Notes: generated by a model from the sequence alone, not told the origin. A DNA stretch of 64,000 nt from Phoronis australis (GCA_002633005.1 NMRA01000131.1:235798-299797); one strand, 5' to 3'; positions 1 through 11,539 are shown, counted from the first letter of the stretch. Program-made: numbers and translations.

Positions 1-599
1 TGATTCCAATAGTCTGGAGACACGCTGAAAGCCAAATTCATTGTAACGATGATGTCATAGACTTCGATTAGTGCAAGCGTCGTCTCAAGTTTTTTTGGTG
101 CTAAATGGGGTTCGTGATGGGGCTACTGTATTGTCGAAGATCTACTTAATTAACGACTGGGGTATGCTATGACACAGTATTTTGATGTTTTTCATCAATA
201 AATGTATTTCAGATATAAAAATAGTCATTTTGGCACCATACTTGGCCTTTAACTGCCGTTTTTCTTGATATATTGTTTTTGCAGTTAATTAAAAAATTAA
301 ATCAAATTTTCCACTTTTACTCCCTCAAAGATTATTCCCAGTTGTGAAAGGTGTTGTGGTTACTGCACACAAAGTTGCATGAAAATGACCTTGTATTGCA
401 ATGAATATGCCTTGAACTACCCTTGAAAGTCCTTGAAACGTCCTGGAATGTTTTCTCAAACTTTTGTGTGAATCATGGATTTCAACACTCAAATGCAAGT
501 GGTCAAGTGATATGAAGTAGAACTGTATTGAAAAGTGTGTGCTATTTTACAAACCATAATTGATTGTACCTGCTCCTCCACAAAACATTGTTTTTCCAG
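1..599 (+). other. intron upstream of the last ACO1 exon
   Basis: This stretch ends in a pyrimidine-rich tract and an AG acceptor at 598-599, directly before a clear coding exon, so it is most simply the last intron of the aconitase gene. No other exon, repeat or RNA gene was recognised. The small minus-strand reading frame at 489-671 overlaps the exon antisense and has no recognisable product. Confidence 0.6.
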
Positions 600-719
600 T
601 TGAGTGACGGCAGAAGCTTCAAAGTGATAATCAGGTTTGACACCAATGTGGAGCTCACTTACTTCCGCCATGGAGGCATCCTCAACTACATGATCCGCAG
701 CATGATGTCACCAAAGTAG
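600..719 (+). CDS. ACO1: cytosolic aconitase / iron regulatory protein 1, terminal coding exon
   Basis: This is the last coding exon of ACO1 (IRP1/IREB1). The protein isomerises citrate to isocitrate when it holds a 4Fe-4S cluster and binds iron-responsive elements in mRNA when it does not. After the acceptor AG, 39 codons are open to TAG at 717-719. The peptide contains the C-terminal signature [20 protein letters not shown] followed by IRSMM, which matches the end of cytosolic aconitases ([22 protein letters not shown]). Mitochondrial aconitase has a different C-terminus. The exon is part of the domain-4 'swivel'. All upstream exons lie outside the window. No ATG is expected because this is an internal-to-terminal exon. 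The assignment to the family is strong; whether the gene is intact cannot be seen. Confidence 0.87.
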   Translation: MSDGRSFKVIIRFDTNVELTYFRHGGILNYMIRSMMSPK

Positions 720-1215
720 ACTGCTTACCTTTGACCCTGGTACTGTCCAATGGCAGGCTTATTATCCTCTGGGCATTATCACCTGGTCTAGTTCACTTAA
801 TGTTAAAGTTCTAAAGGAATGACCATTGGTTAGTGTTAACCAATTGGCAGGTTAATTTGTTATTTAGCTACTTGCATGATTGTCTGCAGCATATTAAATG
901 ATGGTTACACATAAAATTAATTTTAGTTTAATTGTTCCATTTTTGTTATTCATTTAATTCCGAGTTGTATTTTTGTTTCAGATTTGATGATAAGTCAGTA
1001 CAAGTGTTTAATGACAATGACATTATTTAAGAGTGACCAGTTTCGACATAGCAAAAATGAAATAGACTTGAGGTCTTTGCCCAGAAGTTGCTGTTAACTG
1101 CATTTTGATTAGATATGTTAATTGTTGTTGACTCAAACATTCACTCTGTTCATTGCTCTCTCGGAACTGTTGTTGGAAGCAATAATGATAAATAAATGAA
1201 TTGGAAATTATTTGT
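720..1215 (+). terminator. ACO1 3' UTR with poly(A) signal
   Basis: The sequence after the ACO1 stop has no open frame and contains a canonical AATAAA hexamer at 1191-1196, about 470 bases after the stop. This is the most likely cleavage/polyadenylation signal for the transcript. The exact cleavage point is inferred. Confidence 0.5.
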
Positions 1216-1454
1216 TATCATAGTTAACCTGTAGATGATCATGACAACCTTTGCTAGTTCAGTGGGTGGAGTTATTGCACCTGGAGTTGCTGTTTTAAGG
1301 TTTCATGAACAGATAGTGGAAGGTGTAGAGTGTACACATGGGGGTAGTGGTTGTGGGGTTAGAAAGTGCAGACAAGGCGCCCGCTTTGTACAACCTGATT
1401 AGGGCGTATATCATGTTTTAGACATTAGTTGTCATGGTTTGACTAAATAATGAC

Positions 1455-1720
1455 TTATACCTGTATGTATACTGTGAGTCATTGGGCTTGAAATTTTCCT
1501 CATTTAACAGGATTTCCTCTTTTTTGGTTTCGATTTCCTTTTATTTGATTTCCAGTTTCCTCTTTTTTCATCTCTTTTTATCATTATTTTGACTTTATTG
1601 GTATAAAAACGTTTATTTCAGTTATATTTTACAACACAGAAAATATTCCTATGGCACAAGCCCGTTTATTTGTGGAAGGATACCATCGCCTGGAAAAATT
1701 TCCTCTTTTTTGTCAGTGGT
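1455..1720 (+). repeat. dispersed repeat, second copy inverted at 40,065-40,275
   Basis: A roughly 230-270 bp segment including 'TTATTTGATTTCCAG' and 'TTTCAGTTATATTTTACAAC' recurs in reverse complement at 40,065-40,275 with many mismatches. It has no reading frame of note and no obvious terminal repeats. It is an old interspersed repeat of unknown class. The rest of 1,216-2,040 shows nothing else recognisable. Confidence 0.6.
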
Positions 1721-2039
1721 CCTTCCAAGCCCAGAAGTCAGAACAGGGTAAATTGTCCCTTGTCTTTCAAGTAGTGTTTAGTTACTACCTGTACTTCAGT
1801 GACACTGTGAGAACGGCCATGCTGGCTGTGACTGACAAAATTTAAGGCAAGCTGGCCAGATTGTATTAGTTGGATAAGATTTACGAAATACGCCTTGGAT
1901 AACAAAAATGTTTAAGTATGGGGAGTGAAACATTGGACAATTGTATTCCAGTCATTTGGCATTCAATCAAATAAGACTTTCAGTAGATGATTATGAAGTA
2001 AATCAGAAGTTAGGAGGTAAGTGAATTTAAGCTGCCAGA

Positions 2040-2290
2040 GACCTGCTTTTATGACGAACAACTCAGATCCAATTTCCAGTGTCATATTCAGAGCACGGCG
2101 CAATCGTAACGGAACTATGGCTAAGTACAGGCTCTCCCGCGATATCCCAGACGACCGGCAGTGGCGCTGCGCACTACGACTCCCGTTTCCGTCGTCTGCT
2201 CCACTGTGCAATGAAGAAAATTACTTCATTTTTTTTAAAGAAAATGGAATCTGAGTGACGATGAAAATACAGAAGCTGCTGGTAAGATGT
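2040..2290 (+). promoter_or_regulatory. possible promoter / first exon with splice donor
   Basis: Local CpG content rises sharply around 2,090-2,200 compared with the flanks, as at invertebrate or vertebrate promoters. An ATG at 2,211 starts the peptide MKKITSFFLKKMESE, whose MxxIxSFF core resembles a PCNA-interacting (PIP) box or the start of some transposon-type zinc-finger proteins, but a TGA follows. A second ATG at 2,261 leads in seven codons to a good donor, CTG|GTAAGA (GT at 2,282-2,283). No downstream exon was found, so the idea of a first exon is only an inference. Confidence 0.22.
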
Positions 2291-2509
2291 GAATTTTAAT
2301 CAAAGCCTTAGTGAATCACTCAGAAACTCATAATTCTCTCTTTGTCAAACCTTAACTTAAGACGATTTCCAAAGCAATCGCGTCATTAATGCCAACACAA
2401 AAAACAGATTTGGTCTTTTGGGCATTTGAAGACTATTTTAAATACAACAAATTTGTTACGAACTGAGTGCACAAAATATAAAAAGTGTAATAAGCATTGC
2501 AAAAAGAAT

Positions 2510-2883
2510 TAGGTTTCGTGCGCAAACGCTGTGGACCATAAACAAGTAGGTCTCTTGTTGCTGAATTACGAGTGAAGTCGTCGTGGTGCAGTGGTAAAGC
2601 ACGCGCCTTCTATCCGACAGGTCGTGATTTCGAGTCTGTGATAATTGCAGTTTTTCACGTTTGACACGTTCTCCGTGTTTCTTTCTTGGATAATACATCA
2701 GGAATTAAGGAAAATGCTTAATTTTTAGAGGAAAAAACAGAAAAATTTTCCTGGCGGGAGGAGGGAAAACCTCCCTCCCGACCTCCCCCCATTCGGTGCT
2801 ATGCGCATCTACAATCGTGCTTTGCGCAAATGTTTACAGACAAAATGTTGGCCCCCCTTTGTGATATACTAGATCCGCCACTG
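2510..2883 (+). mobile_element. 5'-truncated short DNA transposon with tRNA-derived insert
   Basis: This is a second copy of the element at 7,317-7,839, missing its left terminus. It ends in the characteristic right end GATCCGCCACTG at 2,872-2,883. Inside it, 2,583-2,640 looks like a tRNA gene head: an A-box-like 'GTGGTGCAGTGGTAAAGC' and a weak B box near 2,620-2,636. The shared order with the 7.3-kb copy shows the tRNA-like segment travelled with the element. It is non-autonomous and has no transposase frame. Confidence 0.75.
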
Positions 2884-5800
2884 TATTAAATCATTGAAAG
2901 GCAAACGAGGCTATGGATTTCTAAACGAAAATCCCCCAAAGTATTATCTAGTCCTATTACGTATTGTATTTCGTCCTGTGCTCAAGGACATGTTCTTGTA
3001 TATTTTGTAATAGTAGTCTCGTCAATTCAACCATGTAATATATTGGGCACGTGACATTGCATAAAACTGTGATGTTTGTTTTCTAACTGTGCAGTGTTTG
3101 ATTCTATGCCAATGGTTAATCAGTTTATCTTGTTTGAGGTGAACTGTGTTTATAACGATTTTTATGTGGTTTTCCGGCCTTTGAGAAAACGCGTGCGGCG
3201 CAATTACAGTGTGCTGTATTAAAAGTGCACTTGTTTACATCGCAACTCATTGCCGTATGCTGCCTTAAGAATTGTCAGGCTGCCAATACTCTTCAGTCAC
3301 GCCGTATTCAGAAATGTTGTTTTCGCCGTGTTGCCCTTATCGGTAGAAACATACGGGTGGCGAAGGTCGTAAAAGACGATCATCGTCGTCTTAACAAATC
3401 TGTTGTCGACGAATGTAATTACAAACTTTGAAATCTTACTTGAGTTTAATCTGTATTAGTTTTATTTGTTCTTGTTACGTGTTAAATTAACGTAAAAAGT
3501 ACAACAGAAACCAGTCACAGGTGCGTTTATCCTCTCCAACAATTTACTGAATAATGATCTACGGTCACTCGGGGTCATTCACCCTTCCCTTTTCAATAAG
3601 AGGCAGCGAGAGTACTTAATAGGCAAACTTACTATACCACATAAATGTGCCTACGCCATTTGTATTATTCGAAAGTACCATAGTCGAGAAAGTGAAGGCA
3701 AGTCCCTTTGACGAGAAATCGAGCGACAAGAATATACTCGGTGAAGATACTCGGTGAAGAAATAAATGCTTTTAAAGTCCTGCGTTTATGTGATGCCCAC
3801 ACCGTTCTCACACCATTTGCGCTTTCAGCTTATGCGGGTTAACTGTGTACTCGGCGATTACACTCCAATGCACTAGAGTTCCGTTAGCTATTTGAACTTT
3901 TTGGTTTCGCCCTGCAGCGAGTACGGCGAGGGTAAAACCTGCAAGATCATTTTTGTGCACAATGTTCTCAACGAAAATGCCTAACGTCCACTAAATGAGT
4001 AATGAGTATTAGTGTATTCCCTGTAACCAAATTTTTGACAACATGGGCTGTGCACGTAAACCAAGTTGTATGTTATGCGATAAACAGATTTTAAATCGCA
4101 TTGACAACACGTAAACTACGGTTTATTAAATCTTATAACAATATCAAGTGTGATGAACAAACACGACTCACAGCAATTAAATTTCCAGATTTCATGTGAA
4201 CGCAGTTCAAGTGGTAACAGAAGGCCTCTGTGGTGGATACAGTATTTTTCTAATTTAGTTTAAAATTAGTTTCAACAATCTCTCATTATTCCAGCCACAT
4301 TACTCGTAAACGCCCTCCCCCCTGATGGACAAGAAATGAGAGTTACAATTTGTGAGATGGTAAAGTACAATGACAAGATAGAGGGGTCGTTTGCTAGTAA
4401 TTTAATTAATTAATCTTCCGTAGTTCGGACGCAGTACTCCAGTTGTACAACTCGTCTCCTAAGTTTTCGTGAGCAGGGAAATGGTAGTAACAAATTATCT
4501 GAACAATTTCGATTTAAAAAAGTTGGAATGAGCTTTCCAAGATATTCCCAAGCTCATCTAATAATAATGCATATCTAATCTGAAGTAAAAAATAAATGAA
4601 ACCACAATATACCCGTATTTCCGTCCTACGGTCAACCCTGACAATAACCACTTTCAAGCTACAACTCCCAAGTTATGACAGTAAGCAGTCGTGTAACAAT
4701 ATCCCCCATTCAACAATTGAGATCAGTTTCTTCGCCGCCGGCTATAGAGCGATGACACAAAGCTCAAGTACTTTTGCTGACCTGAAAATACGAGGCCATC
4801 TGCAACCTCTATTCAGTTTCTTTTTCTAGTACTTGAATGAATCAATGCATCTGAACTTTCACAGGCAGATGTTATTTTTAAACAATATTGCATAATAAAG
4901 TAGATACTTTTTTGAATATAAGCCTTGTTATTGATCAATCATTCTACTTTTTAGTTTTTGGCAATCCACAAGAGCAGATTTTCTACAACCGTTTAAAATA
5001 TTTTATGCTCAAAAACAATACCCACAATTCCTAGTTACTTGGCTACCGCTATAGGCCCTAAAAGTCGATTGAAATAAAGATTGTTTCAGATCGCCACATA
5101 GCGAAAGTAGCAACCATAAAAATGAATAAAATCAACCATATTTACTTGAAACCCATTATCTCACGCCCTCATCTTTATGCCTACACATACACGCAATCCC
5201 AGAAACAATGCTTTTCACAGGACAGGGGATGAGGCGTGATACATTCTTTTTTAACTCAAAGTTTTTCCAAACCAGTTTTAAATTATTGTTTTTTCCTGGG
5301 ATAACACATTAACGTGTTTTGTTGTCCCAGGTTTTACAAAACATGAATTGTTATGTACACGCGCGTAACTACAAAAATCGGGTGCACTCTGGCAATGGCT
5401 ACGAAAACGTAGATTTTTAAATTTAATAATTCCCGGATTGGCAATGAGTATTTATGAGTATTTGAAGGAATTTGACTCCTAGTCCTTAAGGTATGCCGTA
5501 AATAACACAGAGACGCGTTGACAGACTGGTAAGCCGCGAATTGAGATGTACATGTAGGCGGCGTCACATTTCCCCCAATGAGTCTGTCATATGACAGGAA
5601 GTGGCGGAAGAAGGGAAAATATCTCAGACAGCTTTCCCATGATAGTAAGGAAGTCATTCAAATTCAATGACATACAGGGAATAACACTGTTGAAAAAATG
5701 TTAGGTTTTGCTCATTGAAACAAAATCATCGCGAAAGTGCTTTCAGTTTACACGCAGCCTTGTGCACAGCTCCAAAGTTTCCACAAACAATACCCAGAAC

Positions 5801-7316
5801 ACGTTACTCCTGGAACGCGTTGTCGCTATGTTTGAGGGCTGTGTGGACGCTGTTTTTAAAAACTAGTGCAACTTGCCCCATTTGTGACAACTTACTCCGT
5901 CTTATCGAGGGGATCGTGAATAAAACCATTTACATCAAAATAATTAGCTTTGTACAACTTTTATCGTGTAACAGGTGATAAAATTATTCATACTCCCTGT
6001 TTTACGCGTATTGACACAAAGAATTCCACAGTGAATCTTGAAATAAGCGTTGGGAGTTAAAACAAACCAAAATCAAAAAAATCTTGTTCGCAAAAGACTT
6101 CGGGCATGTTTAAACAGCTCGTCTATGATGGACTTGATCTTTCGTCTGACATAAATCGTAATGAAGGATTGTACTCAAAATATACATAGATCGGCGGGTA
6201 CGCGTCGTTTCCTTATTCCATGGGTGGAATTAAGTACAACGTTTTGACAGCCCTAAATAATTATTTGTTATATCCAAAATGCTCTACTTGTGCTGGTCAT
6301 GGTCTACAATTTCCGGAGACACTTAGGGAAGACAAGGTAATTCACAAGCACACGAGGGCTCGAAGAAAGTCTCGGATGAAGGTTGTCTACATGTCAGTGC
6401 GTTCACGGCTAGATTTGCTTTGCTTCCCTCGGCAGGCGATGGGCAACCCCGTGGCAGTGATTGGATTTCTGCAGTAAATAACACGTTTTTACTGACTACG
6501 TTCTGGCGCCCTGATTTGGGATGTAATTCTTTAGTGTGTGTGAACAATGAATATCGCATGCGCTGCACACATGGAGTAGTTGTGACATCCGTATAAACAG
6601 TATACACTGAAAATATTACGAAAATGGAAGTTACAGAAAGTAATTCCACAATGACAAGAATGACAAAGGAAGTCCAAAGAAAGTATTTCCACCATGGGTC
6701 TGACACAGACTAACTACGATGCATAAATTAAACACCATCTCAAATACTTGTTTAGACACTGCTTAGTTAAAACTTACCTCCACGACGTGTGTCACACATT
6801 GTTATCAATTTTAATAAAAAATGTTCTGGCATTTTAAACTTAAGATGACAAATTATTGATTATTACAAAAAAAATCCAGCAACCTCGCCTCAACTCGCCA
6901 GAACAAGTCCAGTGTAAAGAAAGAGGAAGTTTACATCAATAAACTGATTAACTATAGTTGAAATAACAAGTTCACGCATACATGAAAAAATCTCTCTCCG
7001 TTATTCTTTAGCTAAGTGTGGCGCAGTTTTCTATTTTCATGCTCTCAATTTAATACAGTCTCCGTTCATTTTTAAAAAATGGCACAATAAAAGACAGTAA
7101 TATATGAAGAAGAAAATAATGTCCATGCGATGACTAGGACTTCGAAAGAAGTTAAGAACTTTTTAGAACTGGCAATTCGTTATTGCTTGAGGTCAGGATC
7201 TGTAAGACTCCGTCACAGCGTGCCATTTTAAGTGGCGAGTATGTTCGCAATGAAGAACGAGCTACCAGTCCTTTGCAAACCCAGATACCACTTCTTACCT
7301 GAGTACAGAACAGGTC
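2884..7316. other. unassigned intergenic or intronic DNA
   Basis: I see no recognisable gene, RNA gene or repeat family here. The longest reading frames (5,334-5,657 minus, 6,323-6,706 minus, 5,715-5,978 plus) have no family signature. The 6,323-6,706 frame starts with a membrane-helix-like stretch but uses a GTG start directly after a stop codon, so I do not call it. A short tandem duplication (CTCGGTGAAGATA) lies near 3,737-3,760. Confidence 0.5.
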
Positions 7317-7839
7317 CATAGGCGGATTTAGGGGGGGGGCAGGGGGCCCGCCCCCCCCCTTGGCTGCCGAAAAAAATAAAACAGTAAGGGCGCAGGGGAA
7401 TGTTGAGTTTATTAATTAACCCCGGTAATTAAAATTATACGGATGAAAAAAGATTTAAATGTGTGCAGTAGGTTTCGCGCGCAAACGCTGTGGACCATAA
7501 ACAAGTAGGTCTCTTAGTATGGGATAAGTAGTTAAATCGTGGTGGTGTAGTGGTAACGCACGCGCACTAATCGCCAGGTCGTGAGTTCGAGTCCTTGATA
7601 CTTGTTGTTTTTCCTGTTTGACACGTTCTCCGTTTTTTTGCCTTTTTTCTTGAATAATACTTCAGGAATATAGGAAAATGCTCGATTTTTAGAGGTAAAA
7701 ACAGAAAAATTTCCTGGGCGGGAGGGGGGGTTTGCCCCATTCGGTGCTATGCGTATCTACAATCGTGGTTCAGTTTGCGCAAATTCTTACAGCCGGACAA
7801 AATGTTGCCCCCCCTTGTGATATCCTAGATCCGCCACTG
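7317..7839 (+). mobile_element. non-autonomous DNA transposon (GGCGGATTTAGG family) with tRNA-derived insert
   Basis: The element runs from CATAGGCGGATTTAGG to CCTAGATCCGCCACTG, an imperfect terminal inverted repeat followed by G and C runs. It is flanked by a perfect 5-bp direct duplication AGGTC (7,312-7,316 and 7,840-7,844), showing it is complete. Copies at 8,432 and 59,821 also have perfect 5-bp duplications. CAGTG-type ends with 5-bp duplications fit the hAT5-like group, but no transposase is present, so the superfamily is an inference. Between about 7,470 and 7,640 it carries the tRNA-like segment seen in the 2.5-kb copy and absent from the other two. Confidence 0.85.
7538..7600 (+). 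other. tRNA-like segment (SINE head) inside the transposon
   Basis: An A-box-like stretch 'GGTGTAGTGGTAACGCACG' and a near-perfect B box 'GAGTTCGAGTCC' (7,583-7,594) sit about 30 bases apart, the order and spacing of an internal RNA polymerase III promoter. I could not fold a full cloverleaf with an acceptor stem, so this is a tRNA-derived relic and not a working tRNA gene. Confidence 0.6.
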
Positions 7840-8431
7840 AGGTCCAGACAACGCTATAGCCGAAAGCGGTCAAAATCAAAAGTTCGCTTCTTGGACGGAA
7901 CACAGATTTTAGCCGCTTTAAATGGACACTCGCTCAAACTACACGTATATTCATCGGTTCGTCGATAAGTAAGAACAGAATCGATTACCGAACGATACTA
8001 CAACGGTACTTAAAACAACGGTACTTAAAACAACGGTTATTTTGTTCATGTCCCATCTTCAGGCAGAAGGCGAAACATGTAGTTTTTTTGTTTTGCTCTA
8101 CCGACGACCGACCAATGTTACTGTAGTTTGAGACAGTGTCTATTAAAGTAATTAACAGACAACACTGTCGTGTTTTCTACAAAATGTGTTATAATCAAGA
8201 TGTAAACAAACAGTTGCCGGTTAACAACTAAATATTTGAGTAGCCGCATATATTTATTGCTTAGATAGAATGGTAACTTCATTTGTGTCGCTTTCATTGA
8301 GAATTTGAAAGTGAACTTTTGTTCACGACCACAGCAGATGTACTGGGACTGTTGCATTCGAGTATTGTGATAGCATGTTTCCTCATCGAAACAATTATGT
8401 TAAAAACGCTTGAAACGCAACGTGTGTAGTT

Positions 8432-8748
8432 CATAGGTGGATTGGGGGAGTGGGGGGGGCTAAAGGGCCCCCCTCTTGGCTGCTGCAAGCAAAATGAAAC
8501 AACAGCGTGAAGCGTGAGGAAATATTGAATTCAGTAACTAGAACAATAGCGGATGAAGGGGTTCAGACCCCAGATCGCGGCGGAATCGTGTTCCCGTTTT
8601 TTTTTTTTTTTTAGTCCACCGATAGATTTTCTGAACAGAAGGTCTACATCCCTGGCCCCCCGCAACTTTCGGGCCGCCCGTGCACATGCAATCGCGCTTT
8701 GCCCAATTCCCCGAGGCAACATGTTGCCCCCCCCTAGATCCGCCATTG
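8432..8748 (+). mobile_element. non-autonomous DNA transposon, short subfamily (GGCGGATTTAGG family)
   Basis: A 317-bp copy from CATAGGTGGATTG to GATCCGCCATTG, flanked by a perfect 5-bp duplication TAGTT (8,427-8,431 and 8,749-8,753). Its body (AAGCAAAATGAAACA..., CCTGGCCC..GCAACTTTCGGGCCGCC) matches the copy at 59,821-60,148 and lacks the tRNA-like insert of the 7.3-kb copy. Small frames inside are shadows. Confidence 0.85.
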
Positions 8749-8753
8749 TAGTT

Positions 8754-10385
8754 GGACACTACCACCATTCTTAACCAATTTTTAGTCCACAATTTAACAG
8801 AAGTAGTTACGTGTCCAATTTTAGTTTCCGTCAAATTTCATTCAAAGTAATCTTTTCATCGTTTTCACAAGTTTGAAACACAGAATGTGCGATATCAATC
8901 GAAAAAATCGGCACATTTCGTAAATTACAAAATCCTACATGTTCTTGCGATTTTTGCTATCGCGGGAATGTTTTAAGCTGTGTCATTCAACCACGGTGGC
9001 TATTTTGTTGATGTAATACTAGACATTGAAAAAACACATTAAAAATTCAATGTGGATTTTTGTTAATTTTTAATAAATATCATTTTAAAATGCGTCATTT
9101 GGGAATAAATTGGGTATGTTGGTTTTTAATTTCATGAAGTTTTTACTAGAATCAAGCAGTGTACGAGTTCAATGACTCCAGAGCCCCAGGTCAACGGTTG
9201 ATCGCCACAAGTGCTTATATAATATGAGGCAATTACTCGTAATCGTCTGTCTGCGAGCAAAACCCATTGACCACCATTGCATAATATGTCTGTACATTAC
9301 GTAAATAGCCATCAATAGATTAATCGTCTCACACTTGTGGCAAACGCTCTCTTATGTCAAGCAGAAACAATGTAGCTTTGTAAATATTGGTATAGATTTT
9401 CCGACAATTACACGCCATGTGATTATCATTCTCATAAGGATCCGTATGGGTTTCTTACCACGGTCACTACTCGCGGGACAATGAGTTACTACGTATAACA
9501 CTAAGACATGAAATCCTGTTCCTGAATGTAGTAATCGTCTGACAAACACCCTCTTCGACTGTATTACACCTCAACTTCTTCACATGGACTAATCGAGAAA
9601 ATCATTTACTTTTAAAGCATTTCAGATATCACTTATCAAAAATCGGTATCCTGTCAACAACGTGAGTAATGTTTACCTCATCAACTGTGGTTAAGCCAGT
9701 GTTATTCAGTTATCAACGCAATACGTCGCAAGCGACTGTAATAACAGTGTTAAACAAACTGCAGTAGCGCCCGATCAAATACAAGGTTCAACGCCCCGCG
9801 AGTAAATAATGTACTTTTACATGAACGCGCACGCCATATTCGTCGATATGCGACCTTTCTTTGTGTAATTTCCTTCACCACACGCGCGTGATTAACACAG
9901 TTACTCAATTTAAGGGCATTGTTTGTTGCAGCAAAAATAACAAGTCATTTCTATGTGTACAATTGCATCAGATGTGAAATCAATAGACAAGGCTATTATG
10001 AAAACTGAATTGACCTCGGTTGACCTGAGGACGGCTAGCTGGAGTCTCGCTTCACAAAACATTCCTACCTTCTGTTAGACCGTCCACTCTCGGCCTGGTC
10101 AAACCAGGGTTAAAAAGGTCAAATCATCGGATAAGAAATTCGATCTGTAGCTAATTCTCAGAGCTCAGTATAAAGTTTAATCAAAAACAGGACTCTCGAT
10201 AAGTCTTGACCTCGTCAGGCCGTCAAGTAAACATCAAGTTTCAAGCCAGCCTCAAAGTACTGCTTGTGGTTAACTTTTTAAATAATGAATCACCATTTGT
10301 TGGGAAAGGGTTATCATGGTAGACAGTCGAGTAAACATGCGTTAATGGAGTTATAAATAGAAGCCTGTAAATTTTTACTTATTGC
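8754..10385. other. unassigned DNA upstream of the PAR bZIP gene
   Basis: No gene, RNA gene or repeat family was recognised. The stretch is AT-rich with scattered CpGs and may hold distal regulatory sequence for the gene that follows. Confidence 0.45.
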
Positions 10386-10389
10386 GCAG

Positions 10390-10640
10390 ACAAACTGTGT
10401 TATGCAATAAACCAATGTAAAAAACTACCCGGTAATGTGAAAGCTTCAAACTCACACCGAGGCTTTCACCTTCTGCCCCAGCCTATGCAATATCAGTGTC
10501 CTTACGTAACCCCATGGCTCTAAGTTGGTCGGCCAATCAGATAGGGTATTACATCTGCTTTCGGTTAGTGGTGTCCGGGTGTAGCGTAGACTGTTGCGTG
10601 ATTGGTTAGCTAATTCATGGATTGCGTAAATTGGTGATGT
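10390..10640 (+). promoter_or_regulatory. PAR bZIP gene promoter with D-box-type and CCAAT sites
   Basis: Three sites of the PAR/C-EBP class lie here: GTTATGCAAT (10,399-10,408), TTACGTAA (10,502-10,509) and TTGCGTAA (10,622-10,629). CCAAT boxes occur in both orientations (GGCCAATCAG at about 10,531 and GATTGGTT at about 10,601). PAR bZIP and C/EBP proteins bind RTTAYRYAAY-type sequences, so the gene could be regulated by its own product or by relatives. No TATA box is evident. The location just upstream of the inferred 5' exon supports the promoter role. Confidence 0.5.
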
Positions 10641-10679
10641 ATTTGCATACGCTAACCTCGCCGTTCGTTCATCTCAGGT

Positions 10680-10817
10680 CATGAGTTCAGATAAGGACGA
10701 CAATTGTTAAAAGCTGTAGAAGAAGGCAACCGCCATACATTGGTGATCAGTTATTAATTGTATTCGATGTAGATCACTTCATGTTTGTAAATTCCTACTT
10801 GGTAGAGTGACTGAAAG
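10680..10817 (+). other. inferred 5' UTR exon of the PAR bZIP gene
   Basis: A good splice donor, GAAAG|GTATGT (GT at 10,818-10,819), ends a stretch without a long frame. The matching acceptor TTTTTCTAG lies at 11,461-11,469, 70 bases before the start codon. The intron would be about 650 bp. The left edge (transcription start) is not visible and is approximate. Confidence 0.4.
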
Positions 10818-11539
10818 GTATGTGTACTTATTATATGCTTATATCTTACATATAACTTAATATAGTAACGGACTAGGGAAGTAACTACCATTTTTTACGA
10901 GGTGTTACATTGTGTTTTAAACACCAGATTTTAAAAACAATCGTGAATCTGTTGAAACGTAATAATTACATTGTTGTATGATTATTTTTAAATTATCACA
11001 GTACACAAATCTTCCCTCTGTACTCGTTCAAAACCATTGATAAAAATTCCACACGAGAGTTTTTTATGAGGCACATTCAATATGGCGTCTCAACCTAGCT
11101 TGTGCAAGCATTACACAATGGGGGTTCAAGTGACGTAACGCCGATCAATAGCTTTCATCTTTTTAGAACAAAAATGTAGAGTTTTGCAATGTCTTCTTTT
11201 TTGTTGGATATTATGTCATTTTTTATACTTTTAAGAGTCGATCCAAACATGAACAAATAGATTACAGTGTATTTTGACTGGACTTTCCTGGTCTTACAAA
11301 GGTCATCGTATCCCCGCATCAGTCATTTTAGATCATTCATTCCGAAGATTAATAGCAAATGTTTCAAGCAAAATTTCAATCTTAAATAATTCACCAGTAT
11401 TCCATATTTATACTAATAACAAACATTAATTAATGGAGACAGTATCAATGTTTTTTGGCTTTTTTCTAGAGTTGTTGATGTAATACTGACCAGAGCCAAG
11501 GATAAACAACTGTGACCTCGCTGCTCGGAAAAAAATAAA

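Noticed and set aside
3090-3139. Possible 44-base exon between a strong acceptor and GAG|GTGAAC
   Set aside because: Too short to identify, and no neighbouring exons could be linked.
6323-6706. 127-codon minus frame with a membrane-helix-like start
   Set aside because: The start is GTG directly after a stop; no ATG or acceptor supports it, and the remainder shows no family signature.
7538-7600. Functional tRNA gene
   Set aside because: A and B boxes are present, but no acceptor stem or complete cloverleaf could be drawn, and it lies within a repeated transposon.
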